Below, one piece after another: positions 34,090 through 43,454 of a stretch of DNA of 64,000 nt (positions are counted from its first letter, which is position 1; each line of letters starts with the position of its first letter). The position numbers and the translations under genes were made by a program. The DNA is from an uncultured Lachnoclostridium sp. (GTDB taxonomy: Bacteria; Bacillota; Clostridia; Lachnospirales; Lachnospiraceae). The notes under the pieces were generated by a model. That model ran no database searches and was not told the DNA's origin. It saw only the letters and a program-made list of their open reading frames with translations. The stretch lies in the NCBI GenBank assembly GCA_905212635.1, contig CAJMFH010000007.1, positions 1 to 64,000 on the forward strand, given 5' to 3'.

Positions 34090-35562
34090 TTACAGTTCTT
34101 TTAAAGTTTCCTCACTGCACTCGGGAAATTCAATGAAAAAGCAGGTTTTTTTGACCTCATCGCTCGTTACCCATATTCTTCCAAAATGTCTCGCCACAAT
34201 ATGTTTGGCGACCATCAGACCAAGCCCGGAACCATCTTTATTTCCATGATTGCTGGCACGGTAAAATTTTTCAAATACATTTTCCCACTCTTCTTTCGGG
34301 ATTGCAATCCCGGTATCTTCCATACTGACAAGGAGTTTTCCGTTCTCCCGGTGAATCTTTATCGAAATCTCTGTCTCCTCATCCGCATATTTAACGGCAT
34401 TTTGCAGCAAGATCAGAAAAAGCTGGCGGATACGGTCGTAATCCCCCTCAATCAGGGAACATTCATCATTATACTGCAAATCGGTCGTAATTTTCCTCTC
34501 TGCGCACATCACACGCATACTGCGCATCACATCCTGCATAACGGCAATGATATTCAGCACCTCGACGTTCATTTCAAAGTCCGGATTCTGCATCTTTGAC
34601 AAGATCAGAAGATCGGCAACAAGACGCTCCATCCCCGCACATTCTTTGCGGATTCTCTCATAATATTCCTGCTGCTTCGCCGGATCGTCCACATACCCAT
34701 CCGCCAAAGTCTCCGCGTACCCTTTCACAACAGTGATCGGCGTGCGGAGTTCATGGGAAACATTGGAAAAGAAATCCCGGCGGTTCTGTTCCAGATTTTC
34801 GCGGAATTCCTCGGCATGGACCAGTTTTTCCGACAAAATGTCGATACTGTCTGCCAAAAGCCCCAGTTCGTCTTTCCTGCGGATCCCGGTCTGCTGGGCA
34901 TATTCTCCCGCTGCCATATGCAGCGCAATTTCCTTAATACGGATAATCGGACGCACGAGCTGGCGGGAGAAAAACGCCGACACGCTGAGCGCAACGACGA
35001 GCGCAATAATAACACTCAATGCCATATAATTCTGATACTGTCCGATCGACCGCTCACGATAATCCATCTCTCCGTTGACAAGAACTACACCGGCATTTTC
35101 TCCCTGCACATTTTTAACCGGTGCCGCCACGTGCATCATATCCATCTCATAAATCTGGTCGTAATCGCTGAAGCTCCGCGTCTTGCCCTCGCAGGCTGCC
35201 GCAATCAGCGCCTTTGTACGTGTGTCACTCTGCGCGGAAATCGTGTTCATATCTGCATTGACAAAACTATCACTGAGCGGCTCCTCCACCTTGTCATTTG
35301 CCAGAATCCAGATATCGGTATTTTGGAATACACCAAAATCATCAATGGCAAGAAGATATTCCTGAATCCCATCCGTACTTCCATGTGCCATCGTCTCCGT
35401 AATCCGCTTGGATACACTCTGTGCAAGGCTTTTCAGCTCGTCCTTGTACACATTCATGACATTGTGTCTGTTAAATTTTGTAAATATCAAGCCTGAGATC
35501 GCCGTCATGATCAACAACGTAACGACAAAACAAAGACCAACTCTCCAAAATATTTTTTTCAC
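34090..35562 (-). CDS. Membrane sensor histidine kinase with HAMP domain
   Basis: 490 residues. First transmembrane helix at residues 8-30, an extracellular sensor of about 140 residues, second helix (about 180-200), HAMP (about 200-250), HisKA with SNVSHELRTPITVVKGYAE near 270, then HATPase_c with N-box LLQNAVKYA, DTGIAIP and GSGLGLMV. All motifs are present. A GTG start follows AGGGG. The downstream neighbour on this strand is the hydrogenase; the upstream gene is the cognate OmpR regulator, 24 bases away. The stimulus is unknown. Confidence 0.93.
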   Translation of the reverse strand: MKKIFWRVGLCFVVTLLIMTAISGLIFTKFNRHNVMNVYKDELKSLAQSVSKRITETMAHGSTDGIQEYLLAIDDFGVFQNTDIWILANDKVEEPLSDSFVNADMNTISAQSDTRTKALIAAACEGKTRSFSDYDQIYEMDMMHVAAPVKNVQGENAGVVLVNGEMDYRERSIGQYQNYMALSVIIALVVALSVSAFFSRQLVRPIIRIKEIALHMAAGEYAQQTGIRRKDELGLLADSIDILSEKLVHAEEFRENLEQNRRDFFSNVSHELRTPITVVKGYAETLADGYVDDPAKQQEYYERIRKECAGMERLVADLLILSKMQNPDFEMNVEVLNIIAVMQDVMRSMRVMCAERKITTDLQYNDECSLIEGDYDRIRQLFLILLQNAVKYADEETEISIKIHRENGKLLVSMEDTGIAIPKEEWENVFEKFYRASNHGNKDGSGLGLMVAKHIVARHFGRIWVTSDEVKKTCFFIEFPECSEETLKEL

Positions 35563-35586
35563 ATTGATTCCCCTGTTCTAATCCCA

Positions 35587-36276
35587 TCAGACATTGAGTT
35601 CAAATTTGTATCCAAGTCCCCATATTGTCTTGATCTCCCAGTCCGGATGCTCCACTTTATCCAATTTTGCGCGGAGTCTCTTGATATGCGAATCTACGGT
35701 ACGGCTGTCACCAAAATAATCCTGCCCCCACAGACTGTCAAGCAGGTTATCCCGGGTAAATACCTTGCTCGGATTTTTCGCAAGAATCCACATCGTCTCC
35801 ACTTCTTTTTTCGTCATCGGAATCTTTTCCGTTCCGACAAATACGGTGTAAGCTTCTATATTGATCGTAAGGTCGCCAACCGTAAGCACCTTTTTCTCTT
35901 TTTCTTCCTCGCTGCGCCCCATACGCCGGAGTACGGCACGCACACGCGCCATTACCTCATTGGGACTGAATGGTTTCACAATATAATCATCGGCTCCGAT
36001 ATCGAGTCCCATCACGCGCTCATAGTCTTCTCCCTTTGCTGTGATCAATATAATCGGAACCTGCGAGATCTCGCGGATCTTCTGACACACTTTATAGCCG
36101 TCCAGTCCCGGCATCATAATATCAAGCAGCACAACTGCCGGATTACATTTTTTAAACGTCTCAAATGCCTCGATCCCGTCTTCTGCAACGATCGGCTCAA
36201 ACCCTTCTTTTACTACATACGTACTCAACACTTCCCGGATATCCTCATTATCATCCGCAATCAATATGTACTGCAT
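35587..36276 (-). CDS. OmpR-family response regulator
   Basis: 229 residues. Receiver domain with DDN acidic pocket, phospho-Asp in VVLLDIMMPGLDG, IILITAKGE and DDYIVKPFSPNEVMARVRA, then a winged helix (MTKKEVETMWILAKNPSKV; SRTVDSHIKRLRAKL). GGAGGG precedes the ATG. It forms an operon with the following histidine kinase. Confidence 0.94.
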   Translation of the reverse strand: MQYILIADDNEDIREVLSTYVVKEGFEPIVAEDGIEAFETFKKCNPAVVLLDIMMPGLDGYKVCQKIREISQVPIILITAKGEDYERVMGLDIGADDYIVKPFSPNEVMARVRAVLRRMGRSEEEKEKKVLTVGDLTINIEAYTVFVGTEKIPMTKKEVETMWILAKNPSKVFTRDNLLDSLWGQDYFGDSRTVDSHIKRLRAKLDKVEHPDWEIKTIWGLGYKFELNV

Positions 36277-36438
36277 AAAAACCCTCCTTATCGTATCATC
36301 TATACTATTATTTATAGACTACTTTATTTTTATGTTTATTTTGTGACATATTTCCCATTTTTCTTCTTCTATTCCTGACACAAGTGTGCCATAGCTGCTT
36401 GTTACACTCATAGCAACAAACAGAGGATGGTGTAAATT

Positions 36439-37122
36439 ATGATACACAAAATTAAAATTATTTTTTCATGGCTGCTGATCGGCATTCTCTTTGTCGGTGC
36501 ATTGAAACCGGGCAATGATGCTTACGCAGCGAAAAAAAGTAAATATATCCGCATGAATGTAAAGTCCGTTACATTGTCAAAAAATGGAATGTACAAACTT
36601 CGTCTTTACAATACAAAAAGGCGGCAGACCATCGTATTTTCCTCCGATGATGAAACGGTTGCAACCGTGGTTTCAACCGCCACACAGTCAAAGCAGGCAG
36701 TTGTGACCGCCGTAAATCCGGGAAATACTTACGTTCGTGCGACGATTTCCAATTCCCGTGGAAGAGTGGTACGCACCTTGAAAGTCCGGATAAAAGTGAC
36801 ACCATATGCGGTTAGTGTCAAATTTGGCCAGAAAAAAATCTATCTTGCCGAAAACAAAAATACCAAATTAAATACCATCATAAAGCCAAATATCTCGCAG
36901 GAGCTTCCGCTTTATGAATCTTCCAATACCGACGTAGCAACGGTCAATTCACGCGGTGTCGTTACTGCCGTCGCTGCCGGTGAAGCAATAATCACAGCAA
37001 CACTTCTTTCCAGCGGGCAGTCTGCGCAATGTACGGTTGTCGTCAAACCGGAACCGGCAGAAACCACGCCGCCAGCCTCCACTACGACAAATGCGGCATC
37101 TGCGGCACACAATACACGTTAG
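36439..37122 (+). CDS. Secreted protein with two bacterial Ig-like (Big_2) domains
   Basis: 227 residues. The signal peptide (KIKIIFSWLLIGILFVGAL, cleavage near AYAAK) is followed by two Big_2-type beta domains: SVTLSKNGMYKLRLYN with ETVATVV, and VSVKFGQKKIYLAENKNTK with SSNTDVATVNSRGVVTAVAAGEA. A Thr/Ala/Pro-rich tail follows. No LPxTG motif is seen. It lies divergent from the two-component regulator. Probably cell-surface; ligand unknown. Confidence 0.8.
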   Translation: MIHKIKIIFSWLLIGILFVGALKPGNDAYAAKKSKYIRMNVKSVTLSKNGMYKLRLYNTKRRQTIVFSSDDETVATVVSTATQSKQAVVTAVNPGNTYVRATISNSRGRVVRTLKVRIKVTPYAVSVKFGQKKIYLAENKNTKLNTIIKPNISQELPLYESSNTDVATVNSRGVVTAVAAGEAIITATLLSSGQSAQCTVVVKPEPAETTPPASTTTNAASAAHNTR

Positions 37123-37149
37123 AAAAATATTCCTCTCCTTTTACAATTT

Positions 37150-37164
37150 GTAACTATTCAGGAC
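37150..37164. repeat. Half copy of the GTAACTATTCAGGAY repeat at the end of the MoxR gene
   Basis: GTAACTATTCAGGAC occurs at 37150-37164. The stop codon of the MoxR-type gene (37160-37158) lies inside it, so the repeat supplies the last codons. No partner arm is evident. Confidence 0.65.
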
Positions 37165-38675
37165 ACCCCGCCCACACATTCGCGGAGTTCTGAAAGGAGC
37201 TCCGCTTTTTTTGTCCCCAAAAGAAGTTCCTGATTGTATTTCCGAAATCTTTCATTTGCATTTTCTGCCAGAAAAACAGCAGCGTCCGGATCCATCGCAA
37301 GTTCCGTCACAAATACGACAAGTTCCTGTCCGTCCGCAAATGCCGCCTCGATAAAATCAAATGCATGCTCTAATTTTCCGGCTGTCTCCTGTTCACATTT
37401 TTCCAATTGTTCTACCGCCTCGGCAAATGGCTGTCGGGCAATGTCAAAGACCTCTTCCGGCGTTTTTCCCACAATATCCCCGGACTGCGGACAGGCACCT
37501 CGTATTTTTTCAAACAGCTTCTGCTGGAGATGTTCCTCGCTTTTTTCCAGAAATCCCTGTTTTTTGCGAAGGGCAGATGCCTCTTCCTGCTGTCTGCACA
37601 AATTCCGGTACGTATCCACCGGTTCTTCTCCTGCCAGCACCTGACTCCGGTATTGTTTCAAAAAAGCGAACCAAATATCTGTCATTTTTTTCCAATTTCT
37701 TGTTTTTTCAAACTGTCCATGCAGTCCGGAAAGTACGAGATGCACGACACTGATCTTTTCGTCAAAGGAGGCACGGAAAAGCCGCTCATAGACGGAAGTT
37801 TTTACCGTTCCTTCCAATATTTCCGGGATGCCGTAATGGTCTTCGTATTTTTTATACAGATCAATGTATGCCGCTACATCTTTTGCCACATCGTCGTGTG
37901 CCAAATATTCACGGATACTCTCTTCCGTAAGCGCAATCCCCAGTTCTTCATACACTTTCATCAAACTGCTGAGATCCTCCCAGCCACGTGCCGTCACAAA
38001 CTGCATACCATCAACATCATTTTCAACCACGTAAAAATTTGACGGACGAAGCTCAAGATACGTCAATAACGCCGGATGAATCTGGTGCGTCACCGCATAT
38101 TCTTTCCACACCAAAAAGTCTGCATCAATCCGCATCTGGCGCACACGGTCCAATGTCACCATGTCAAATTCGCGCACGGATTTATTATACTCCGGTGGAT
38201 TTCCCGCAGCGACAATGATCCACCCTTGCGGCACTGCCTGATTGCCAAAAGTCTTGCATTGCAGAAATTGCAGCATCGTCGGTGCCAGCGTTTCCGATAC
38301 ACAATTGATCTCATCAATAAAAAGAATGCCCTCTTTCAACCCCGTCTCACGCATTTTTTCATACACGCTCGCAATGATCTCGCTCATTGTATACTCTGTA
38401 ATGGAAACCCCTCTACCGTCAAATGTATCTTTGCGGATAAACGGAAGTCCGACCGCACTCTGCCTTGTATGATGCGTAATGGTATAGGAAACGAGTCCGA
38501 TCCCACACTCTCTCGCGATCTGCTCCATAATCTGCGTTTTTCCGATCCCCGGCGGGCCGATCAAAAGCATCGGACGCTGATGTACCGGCGCAATTCGGTA
38601 ATCTCCTTCCGGTGTCTTCGCAAGATACGCTTTTACCGCATCTTTGATCTCTTGTTTTGCCTGCTTGATATTCAT
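37158..38675 (-). CDS. MoxR-like AAA+ ATPase
   Basis: 505 residues. MoxR-type AAA core: Walker A LLIGPPGIGKTQIME (near 35), Walker B GILFIDEINCVSETLAP, sensor IIVAAGNPPEYN, arginine-finger region near FDMVTLDRVRQMRID. A helical C-terminal half of about 230 residues follows, with no recognised domain. MoxR ATPases usually act with VWA proteins as chaperones or remodelling factors. Here the VWA/metallopeptidase gene immediately upstream overlaps it by four bases. Confidence 0.88.
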   Translation of the reverse strand: MNIKQAKQEIKDAVKAYLAKTPEGDYRIAPVHQRPMLLIGPPGIGKTQIMEQIARECGIGLVSYTITHHTRQSAVGLPFIRKDTFDGRGVSITEYTMSEIIASVYEKMRETGLKEGILFIDEINCVSETLAPTMLQFLQCKTFGNQAVPQGWIIVAAGNPPEYNKSVREFDMVTLDRVRQMRIDADFLVWKEYAVTHQIHPALLTYLELRPSNFYVVENDVDGMQFVTARGWEDLSSLMKVYEELGIALTEESIREYLAHDDVAKDVAAYIDLYKKYEDHYGIPEILEGTVKTSVYERLFRASFDEKISVVHLVLSGLHGQFEKTRNWKKMTDIWFAFLKQYRSQVLAGEEPVDTYRNLCRQQEEASALRKKQGFLEKSEEHLQQKLFEKIRGACPQSGDIVGKTPEEVFDIARQPFAEAVEQLEKCEQETAGKLEHAFDFIEAAFADGQELVVFVTELAMDPDAAVFLAENANERFRKYNQELLLGTKKAELLSELRECVGGVS

Positions 38676-39967
38676 CTGCTGCCTCCTATCTCAAAACGCA
38701 TCGCCCACGGCGGTACTTTTGACTTTTCATATTCGTTCAAATAAATAAATGCGACATCATACTCCGGGCGTTTTGCCGGATATGTGCCCTTCCCATCCGT
38801 AAAATAAAGAAGTCCCCGTAATTCCCGGAGTTCTCCCTGCTCTCTCAGTCCCGCGACGTAGGAAAACGCCGGGCGGAAATCTGTCCCGCCACCACCGATG
38901 ACGGTAAACCGCTCAAGGTACGCATCAAGTTCAGAAATGTCTGTAATCCTGGTATCTTCCCGTACCGCATCATCGCACTGCAAAATGCGGATATGACATT
39001 TATGAAAAAAACTGTCTTTTTCGGTAAGCAGGGTAAATGTCTCGCGCAAAAACCCCTTAATAAGTTCCCCATCGGTGGAATAACTGGTATCCAAAACTAC
39101 GACAAATTCCTGTATCCGCATCACTTCCCGCGTTTCCACCGGTTCGACTAGCGGCATATTTCCATATAAAGAAAGACCGTACGTATAAAAATTGACATCA
39201 AATGTATCCGGATCACACTGCATTTCCTCGCGCAGCACCGCAAATTTTCGCAGAAAATCCCGATAACTCCTCTTGCTCCTGTCTGCCTTCAGGCGGCGGA
39301 GCAGCGACTGTTCGCCTTCTTCCGGCTCAGCGCCGCGCCGTTCTTCCTGCATCCGGCTCTGCCTTGCAATCTTGTCCCACATCTCTCTCGCTTGATTTTG
39401 CATCGGCGTCTTTTTTTCCTCTTCCGGCCAGAATTTGTGATTGTCTGTATAAAACTCACGCCTTAGTTTTTCCCGTTCTTTATTTCCAATTCCTTCCAAA
39501 TATTCATAAATCTTCGCCGCCGAGAGAAGTTTCTTTTCTTCCATTACTTCATATATCTTCCGGCGCTCCCACGACAGCGCCCGTCTTACACTTTTCTTTT
39601 CCAGATGGTCAATAACATACTCCACCTCAATATCACACGCCACGTCCCACCATGGCCGTGTGCGCCCCTGCCCCAGCCACAAATGAGCAAAAAGGCAGTG
39701 AAGCACCGTATGAAGGTACACGCGGTTCAGATAAAGCGGATTATCTGGAAATATTTTACAGATTCGCTCTGCCGGGAAATACAATCGACTGCCATCCGCC
39801 GCCAGTGTCTGGATACCTTCCGCCGGCTGCCACGAAAGTGCTGAAAGTGCTGCATCAAAAAACCGCAGATCCTGATACAATTCATTCTGCACAAAACGAA
39901 GGAGTTTTTGCGCCATTTGCGTCTGCCATTGCTCTTCACTCTGACCGTGTTTTTTACTCAAATTCAT
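38672..39967 (-). CDS. VWA-like protein with putative metallopeptidase domain
   Basis: About 431 residues from the ATG at 39967 (MNLSKKHGQ). The N-terminal part (about 60-180) matches the DUF2201 putative metallopeptidase domain, with an HxxxH-like pair in TVLHCLFAHLW. The C-terminal part is a VWA/CoxE-like domain with a MIDAS-type motif VVLDTSYSTDGE and GGGGTDFRPAF. GGAGG lies 10 bases before the start. It overlaps the MoxR gene (4 bases) and the upstream LRR gene (14 bases). This suggests a physical complex: the ATPase acts on metal-dependent adhesion-type VWA proteins. Confidence 0.82.
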   Translation of the reverse strand: MNLSKKHGQSEEQWQTQMAQKLLRFVQNELYQDLRFFDAALSALSWQPAEGIQTLAADGSRLYFPAERICKIFPDNPLYLNRVYLHTVLHCLFAHLWLGQGRTRPWWDVACDIEVEYVIDHLEKKSVRRALSWERRKIYEVMEEKKLLSAAKIYEYLEGIGNKEREKLRREFYTDNHKFWPEEEKKTPMQNQAREMWDKIARQSRMQEERRGAEPEEGEQSLLRRLKADRSKRSYRDFLRKFAVLREEMQCDPDTFDVNFYTYGLSLYGNMPLVEPVETREVMRIQEFVVVLDTSYSTDGELIKGFLRETFTLLTEKDSFFHKCHIRILQCDDAVREDTRITDISELDAYLERFTVIGGGGTDFRPAFSYVAGLREQGELRELRGLLYFTDGKGTYPAKRPEYDVAFIYLNEYEKSKVPPWAMRFEIGGSR

Positions 39968-40898
39968 AGCGCGCCTTCCTCCCTTCTTCCTTTTTCTGCC
40001 CTGCCGCCAAAAGAACCGCCGCACCTTCTGTCCAATCCTGCTGCACATAGTTTACCAATGCCTGTTCTTTTACAGACTTTTCTATTTTATCTCCTGTAAG
40101 CACTGAATTTACGGCAAATGACAGCCATTCAAAATTTCTATTTTTTAGACAGATTTCAAATATTTTTTCCGGTACACTCACCACATAGTTTTCATATTGC
40201 AGGCGATTCTTTTCAGTCAGACCAAGCGGTGTCATAAGCCGGTTTAATGCCATATGCACGAGCACCCGGTCTGTTTCTTCTGCGCATGCCTTCTCAAAGA
40301 TCCCATCGTATGCCTCAAAATCCACTTTCCCATCTCGGAAACATTGGCGTGCACGGAACCCTTCGCCCTCAATATTTAAGCCAAAAATGTGTGCCGGTGC
40401 AATCGTATCATACCCCTCATAATATTCCGGATAAAATAAAACCGCATCATCAAACTGCACCTCAACGTCCCATGAAATTCTCGCAAGAAGCTGTTTGGCA
40501 CCGGTTTCCTCCCCCGCCTTTCCGCGGATACGCAGGCTATGTAGCGCACCACAGTTATTGAACACATCACTTCCAATCTCTTTTATCCTTTTTCCCGTTT
40601 CAAGATATTCCAACTTTTTACAATTAAAAAAGGCAGCATTTTCAATCCGTTCAACCGAATCCGGCAGGCTGATCTTTTCCACAAAATCTCCCTGCGCCGG
40701 ATGTGCAGAAGGCTCCCCTATCACCGCTGCATTCCCGTCTTGTGTCGTTTTCTCCCGCTTCCGGTCCGAAAAACAATACGCCCCAACAACCACAAGCTCA
40801 CGCCCCTCTACCGTTTCCGGCAGAGTGATCTCCGGGCTGTTCGAGCGCACTTCATGCACCACTGCATTTTCATCTTGTTCGTTCCAAATAAGCTCCAT
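39954..40898 (-). CDS. Cytoplasmic leucine-rich-repeat protein of the MoxR/VWA triad
   Basis: 314 residues without signal peptide. The N-terminal part holds BspA-type LRR_5 units (EKISLPDSVERIENAAFFNC; KRIKEIGSDVFNNCGAL). The rest (about 130-300) is helical with no recognised domain (YEGYDTIAPAHIFGLNIEG). LRR_5 proteins are usually surface-exposed; this one appears intracellular and overlaps the VWA gene by 14 bases, implying coupled translation. It may be the substrate-recognition or adaptor component of the MoxR/VWA complex; this is inference. Confidence 0.7.
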   Translation of the reverse strand: MELIWNEQDENAVVHEVRSNSPEITLPETVEGRELVVVGAYCFSDRKREKTTQDGNAAVIGEPSAHPAQGDFVEKISLPDSVERIENAAFFNCKKLEYLETGKRIKEIGSDVFNNCGALHSLRIRGKAGEETGAKQLLARISWDVEVQFDDAVLFYPEYYEGYDTIAPAHIFGLNIEGEGFRARQCFRDGKVDFEAYDGIFEKACAEETDRVLVHMALNRLMTPLGLTEKNRLQYENYVVSVPEKIFEICLKNRNFEWLSFAVNSVLTGDKIEKSVKEQALVNYVQQDWTEGAAVLLAAGQKKEEGRKARYEFE

Positions 40899-40910
40899 GA
40901 CGGATTACCT

Positions 40911-41672
40911 CTATCCTTTTCGTATTGCTTCCAGTTCCTTCAATATCGTTTTCAATGCCTGCTTCTTTTCCGTCCAATTCTTTCCCCGTAAAAATGTGCG
41001 GTATTTTTTCGGACATTTTTCGACCGGATAACCGGTACATTTCTTACCAAAGATCTGCGTATACATGAGAATAGCCGCCGTATATCCGTTATACTCATTT
41101 GGATGATAGTCGCCCGGCTCATGCAGTTCTTCATACATATAGCCAAGATCCTGTAATCTCTGGATCGCCGCTTCTGCCCGTATGATTTTCACGCCGTGCT
41201 TTGTCAGTTTCTGGATCAATTCTCCTCCCGGCACATCAAATTCCGTCTGATAATAATACGAACGCGCCGACTTTTTCATATATTTCTGTAATTTCAGGAT
41301 ATCTTTGTACGTCGTTTCATACCGTGTGCCATACTCCTGAAAAATGACAATATCTGACTTTTTCAATTGCTTGCGGATATTGTATTCATTGAATTTGGCA
41401 TCCAATGCATGATCGCTCAATTGATATCCGTTATTGATCTGATCGTAGACCTTAATATTCGTACCGTAAAGTTTCGCGATCTGCTTGAAATATTTTTTCT
41501 GAGATCCGTTTCCGATAAGACTATTTCCGACTATCGTAACGGTATATGTCTTCTTTTTTGCCTGAACGGCCTGCTCCCCTGCCCCAAGATAACCGCCAAT
41601 CCCCGTGATCAGAAAGGCCGCCAAAAATAAGACTGTTATGAGCTTCTTTGCAAATTTACCAGTGTGTTTCAT
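40911..41672 (-). CDS. Secreted SGNH/GDSL-type hydrolase-like protein
   Basis: About 253 residues from the ATG at 41672 (MKHTGKFAKK), after a G-run site. Signal peptide (LITVLFLAAFLITGIGGYL). The block-I motif GNSL occurs in VTIVGNSLIGNGS, and the block-V-like D-x-x-H motif in PGDYHPNEYNGY near the C-terminus, both expected of SGNH hydrolases. A block III asparagine is unclear. Possible esterase acting on wall or polysaccharide acetyl groups, but catalysis is unproven. The next gene upstream encodes another secreted protein. Confidence 0.72.
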   Translation of the reverse strand: MKHTGKFAKKLITVLFLAAFLITGIGGYLGAGEQAVQAKKKTYTVTIVGNSLIGNGSQKKYFKQIAKLYGTNIKVYDQINNGYQLSDHALDAKFNEYNIRKQLKKSDIVIFQEYGTRYETTYKDILKLQKYMKKSARSYYYQTEFDVPGGELIQKLTKHGVKIIRAEAAIQRLQDLGYMYEELHEPGDYHPNEYNGYTAAILMYTQIFGKKCTGYPVEKCPKKYRTFLRGKNWTEKKQALKTILKELEAIRKG

Positions 41673-41725
41673 GTTTTTGCCCCCCTTTTTCCAATTATAC
41701 CACACCTCATTTTCCGGAACAAGAA

Positions 41726-42700
41726 TCACTTTTCAAGCAATGCATCATCCTCATATCCATGTTTTTTCAAATACTCTTCGTATTCTTCTCTTGTATCAAA
41801 ACAATCGCTGTCTAAGATAAATTCATCTACAAATTCTAATGCGTCATCCTCTTCCTCGTCTTCCTCATATGCCGGATCCTCTGTCATTTCACGCAATGTA
41901 AAACTGGAAAATTTTGGTTCTCCACTGCATTTTGCAATAAATCCAATTTCAATGCTTTTCTTGGGACCAATATTTTGATTATTTTCCGTATGATGCAAAT
42001 AATAATACATGATATCTTTATTATCCATGTCCTCTGGTCCGCCGCTAATAACCGCATTCCAAACTTGTTCCATTTTAAGATTTGATTCGCAGTCCACTCT
42101 CCAATCCTCTATCGTATGGTACGTTTTATTTGTGATGGTAATCTTTCCATTTACCAGATTTCCCCACTTATGAAGTATCGTAAGCGACATTTTGTACTTT
42201 TCCTGATCCACCTCATCACTAACCATATTTGACTCTAGATATGACGGAAATTTGGGTTCTTCTTTTGCTTTTACCAGCATGCCAAAAGAAATGATCCCAT
42301 TTTTCGGAATATCATGATTGTTTTTCGTATTTCGAAGCGTATATATATTTTTATGAAAATCCTTGATTTTCACATCAGAAATATGTTTAATTTCATAGTT
42401 TGCCGGGAGATTAAATTCCCAATCCTCCACTTCCTCATCTGAAACATTTGTTAAGGTGATTTCGACATAATAATACTCTCCCCATTGTTCTGTTATTTTA
42501 TAATCCAGCTGCAAATCTGCCAGATCCGCATCGACATATGTTAGCAGCCATTCAAGGTCTTCCTCTGCTTCAATTTCCTCCGCTGTTTTATTATTCGTTT
42601 CTTTCTTTTCCCCTTCTTTGGTATTTATGGCTCCCAGAGTACCTGTACATAAAACCATTATAAATGCAAGAAGGAGAATTTTTATTCCCTTTTTATACAT
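41726..42700 (-). CDS. Secreted protein with two CBM2-like (cellulose-binding-like) domains
   Basis: 324 residues. Signal peptide (KILLLAFIMVLCTGTLGA). Two similar beta modules resemble CBM2/CBM3-type domains: the first around VEITLTNVSDEEVEDWEFNL ending EEPKFPSYL; the second around GKITITNKTYHTIEDWRVD and IGPKKSIEIGFIAKCSGEPKF. A highly acidic C-terminal tail follows. It is possibly a polysaccharide-binding surface protein; no catalytic domain is present. The SGNH-like gene is 53 bases downstream. Confidence 0.68.
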   Translation of the reverse strand: MYKKGIKILLLAFIMVLCTGTLGAINTKEGEKKETNNKTAEEIEAEEDLEWLLTYVDADLADLQLDYKITEQWGEYYYVEITLTNVSDEEVEDWEFNLPANYEIKHISDVKIKDFHKNIYTLRNTKNNHDIPKNGIISFGMLVKAKEEPKFPSYLESNMVSDEVDQEKYKMSLTILHKWGNLVNGKITITNKTYHTIEDWRVDCESNLKMEQVWNAVISGGPEDMDNKDIMYYYLHHTENNQNIGPKKSIEIGFIAKCSGEPKFSSFTLREMTEDPAYEEDEEEDDALEFVDEFILDSDCFDTREEYEEYLKKHGYEDDALLEK

Positions 42701-42837
42701 AATTTCCCGTCCTTTCTTTTGCTTTCTAAAACTCCAAACGATCCGTATTTAACAGAAAATATTTCATCTCCACTTCCATTTTTTGCATTGCACGGATTTT
42801 GGTAATGCTATTTTACCATGAATCCATTTACCTTTTC

Positions 42838-42919
42838 AATAGTTACCTTGTAAGTAACTATTCAGACGTGCAAGCACGACGATTTATTGATTTCCATACA
42901 TTGATCCTGAATAGTTACC
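42838..42919. repeat. Intergenic copy of the GTAACTATTCAGGAY repeat family
   Basis: AATAGTTACCTTGTAA occurs twice (42838-42853 and 42911-42926). GTAACTATTCAG (42854-42865) and ATCCTGAATAGTTACC (42904-42919) form an inverted pair around a core with the hairpin CGTGCAAGCACG. It fills part of the 379-base gap 42701-43079; the rest of the gap holds a terminator and no gene. Confidence 0.75.
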
Positions 42920-42928
42920 TTGTAATAC

Positions 42929-42969
42929 AAAAAACCGCCGCACAAAGATCGCTCTCTGCACGGCAGTTC
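42929..42969 (-). terminator. Intrinsic terminator downstream of the feo operon
   Basis: On the minus strand AACTGCCGTGCA (42969-42958) pairs with TGTGCGGCGGTT, allowing two G-U pairs, followed by six Ts. It lies about 110 bases after the stop of the HMA gene, the last feo-cluster gene. Confidence 0.6.
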
Positions 42970-43079
42970 AATTTTCGACAATTTGCAGCCAGCCCAAAGC
43001 TGCTCTCGTCATTTCATACACGATTTTTTATTTCCAGGACTTTCGCCCAGGATAAAAAGGAGTAAATTATCAGCCTATA

Positions 43080-43448
43080 TTATTTCATACTCACGACAGT
43101 ATATCCAAGTTTTTCGATGGTATTCTGGATTTCCAGATCATCGACATCCTTGTAGACCGAAATCGTCGCTGCTTTCTTATTCAGATTCACTTTTGCAACG
43201 ATGCCATCCATTTCATTCAGATGGTTCTCGATCCGCACCCGGCAATTCTGACAGTGCATGCCGTCGATGTGTACGGTGACCTCACGAAGTACTGGTCCGG
43301 AGATCTTTTTCTTGATCGGCTTTTCTTTGGGACCGCCGCAGCAGTCGCCTTCGCCTTTCATGTGCTTGATGCTGGTCCGGATCGCCGGAATCAAAATCAG
43401 CACGAGAATTACTACGATTAAAAGTGTCTGCATATTCAAACTCGTCAT
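43080..43448 (-). CDS. Membrane-tethered HMA metal-binding protein next to feoB
   Basis: 122 residues. An N-terminal transmembrane helix (LLIVVILVLILIPAI), a Gly/Lys-rich segment with CC (GEGDCCGGPKEK), and a C-terminal heavy-metal-associated domain with GMHCQNC near 65. HMA domains bind Cu(I)/Zn via the two Cys. Its placement directly after the FeoB-associated Cys-rich protein suggests a metal-trafficking role in the feo system. The ATG at 43448 directly abuts GGGGG; a TTG at 43439 would have better spacing, so the start is uncertain. Confidence 0.75.
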   Translation of the reverse strand: MTSLNMQTLLIVVILVLILIPAIRTSIKHMKGEGDCCGGPKEKPIKKKISGPVLREVTVHIDGMHCQNCRVRIENHLNEMDGIVAKVNLNKKAATISVYKDVDDLEIQNTIEKLGYTVVSMK

Positions 43449-43454
43449 CCCCCT

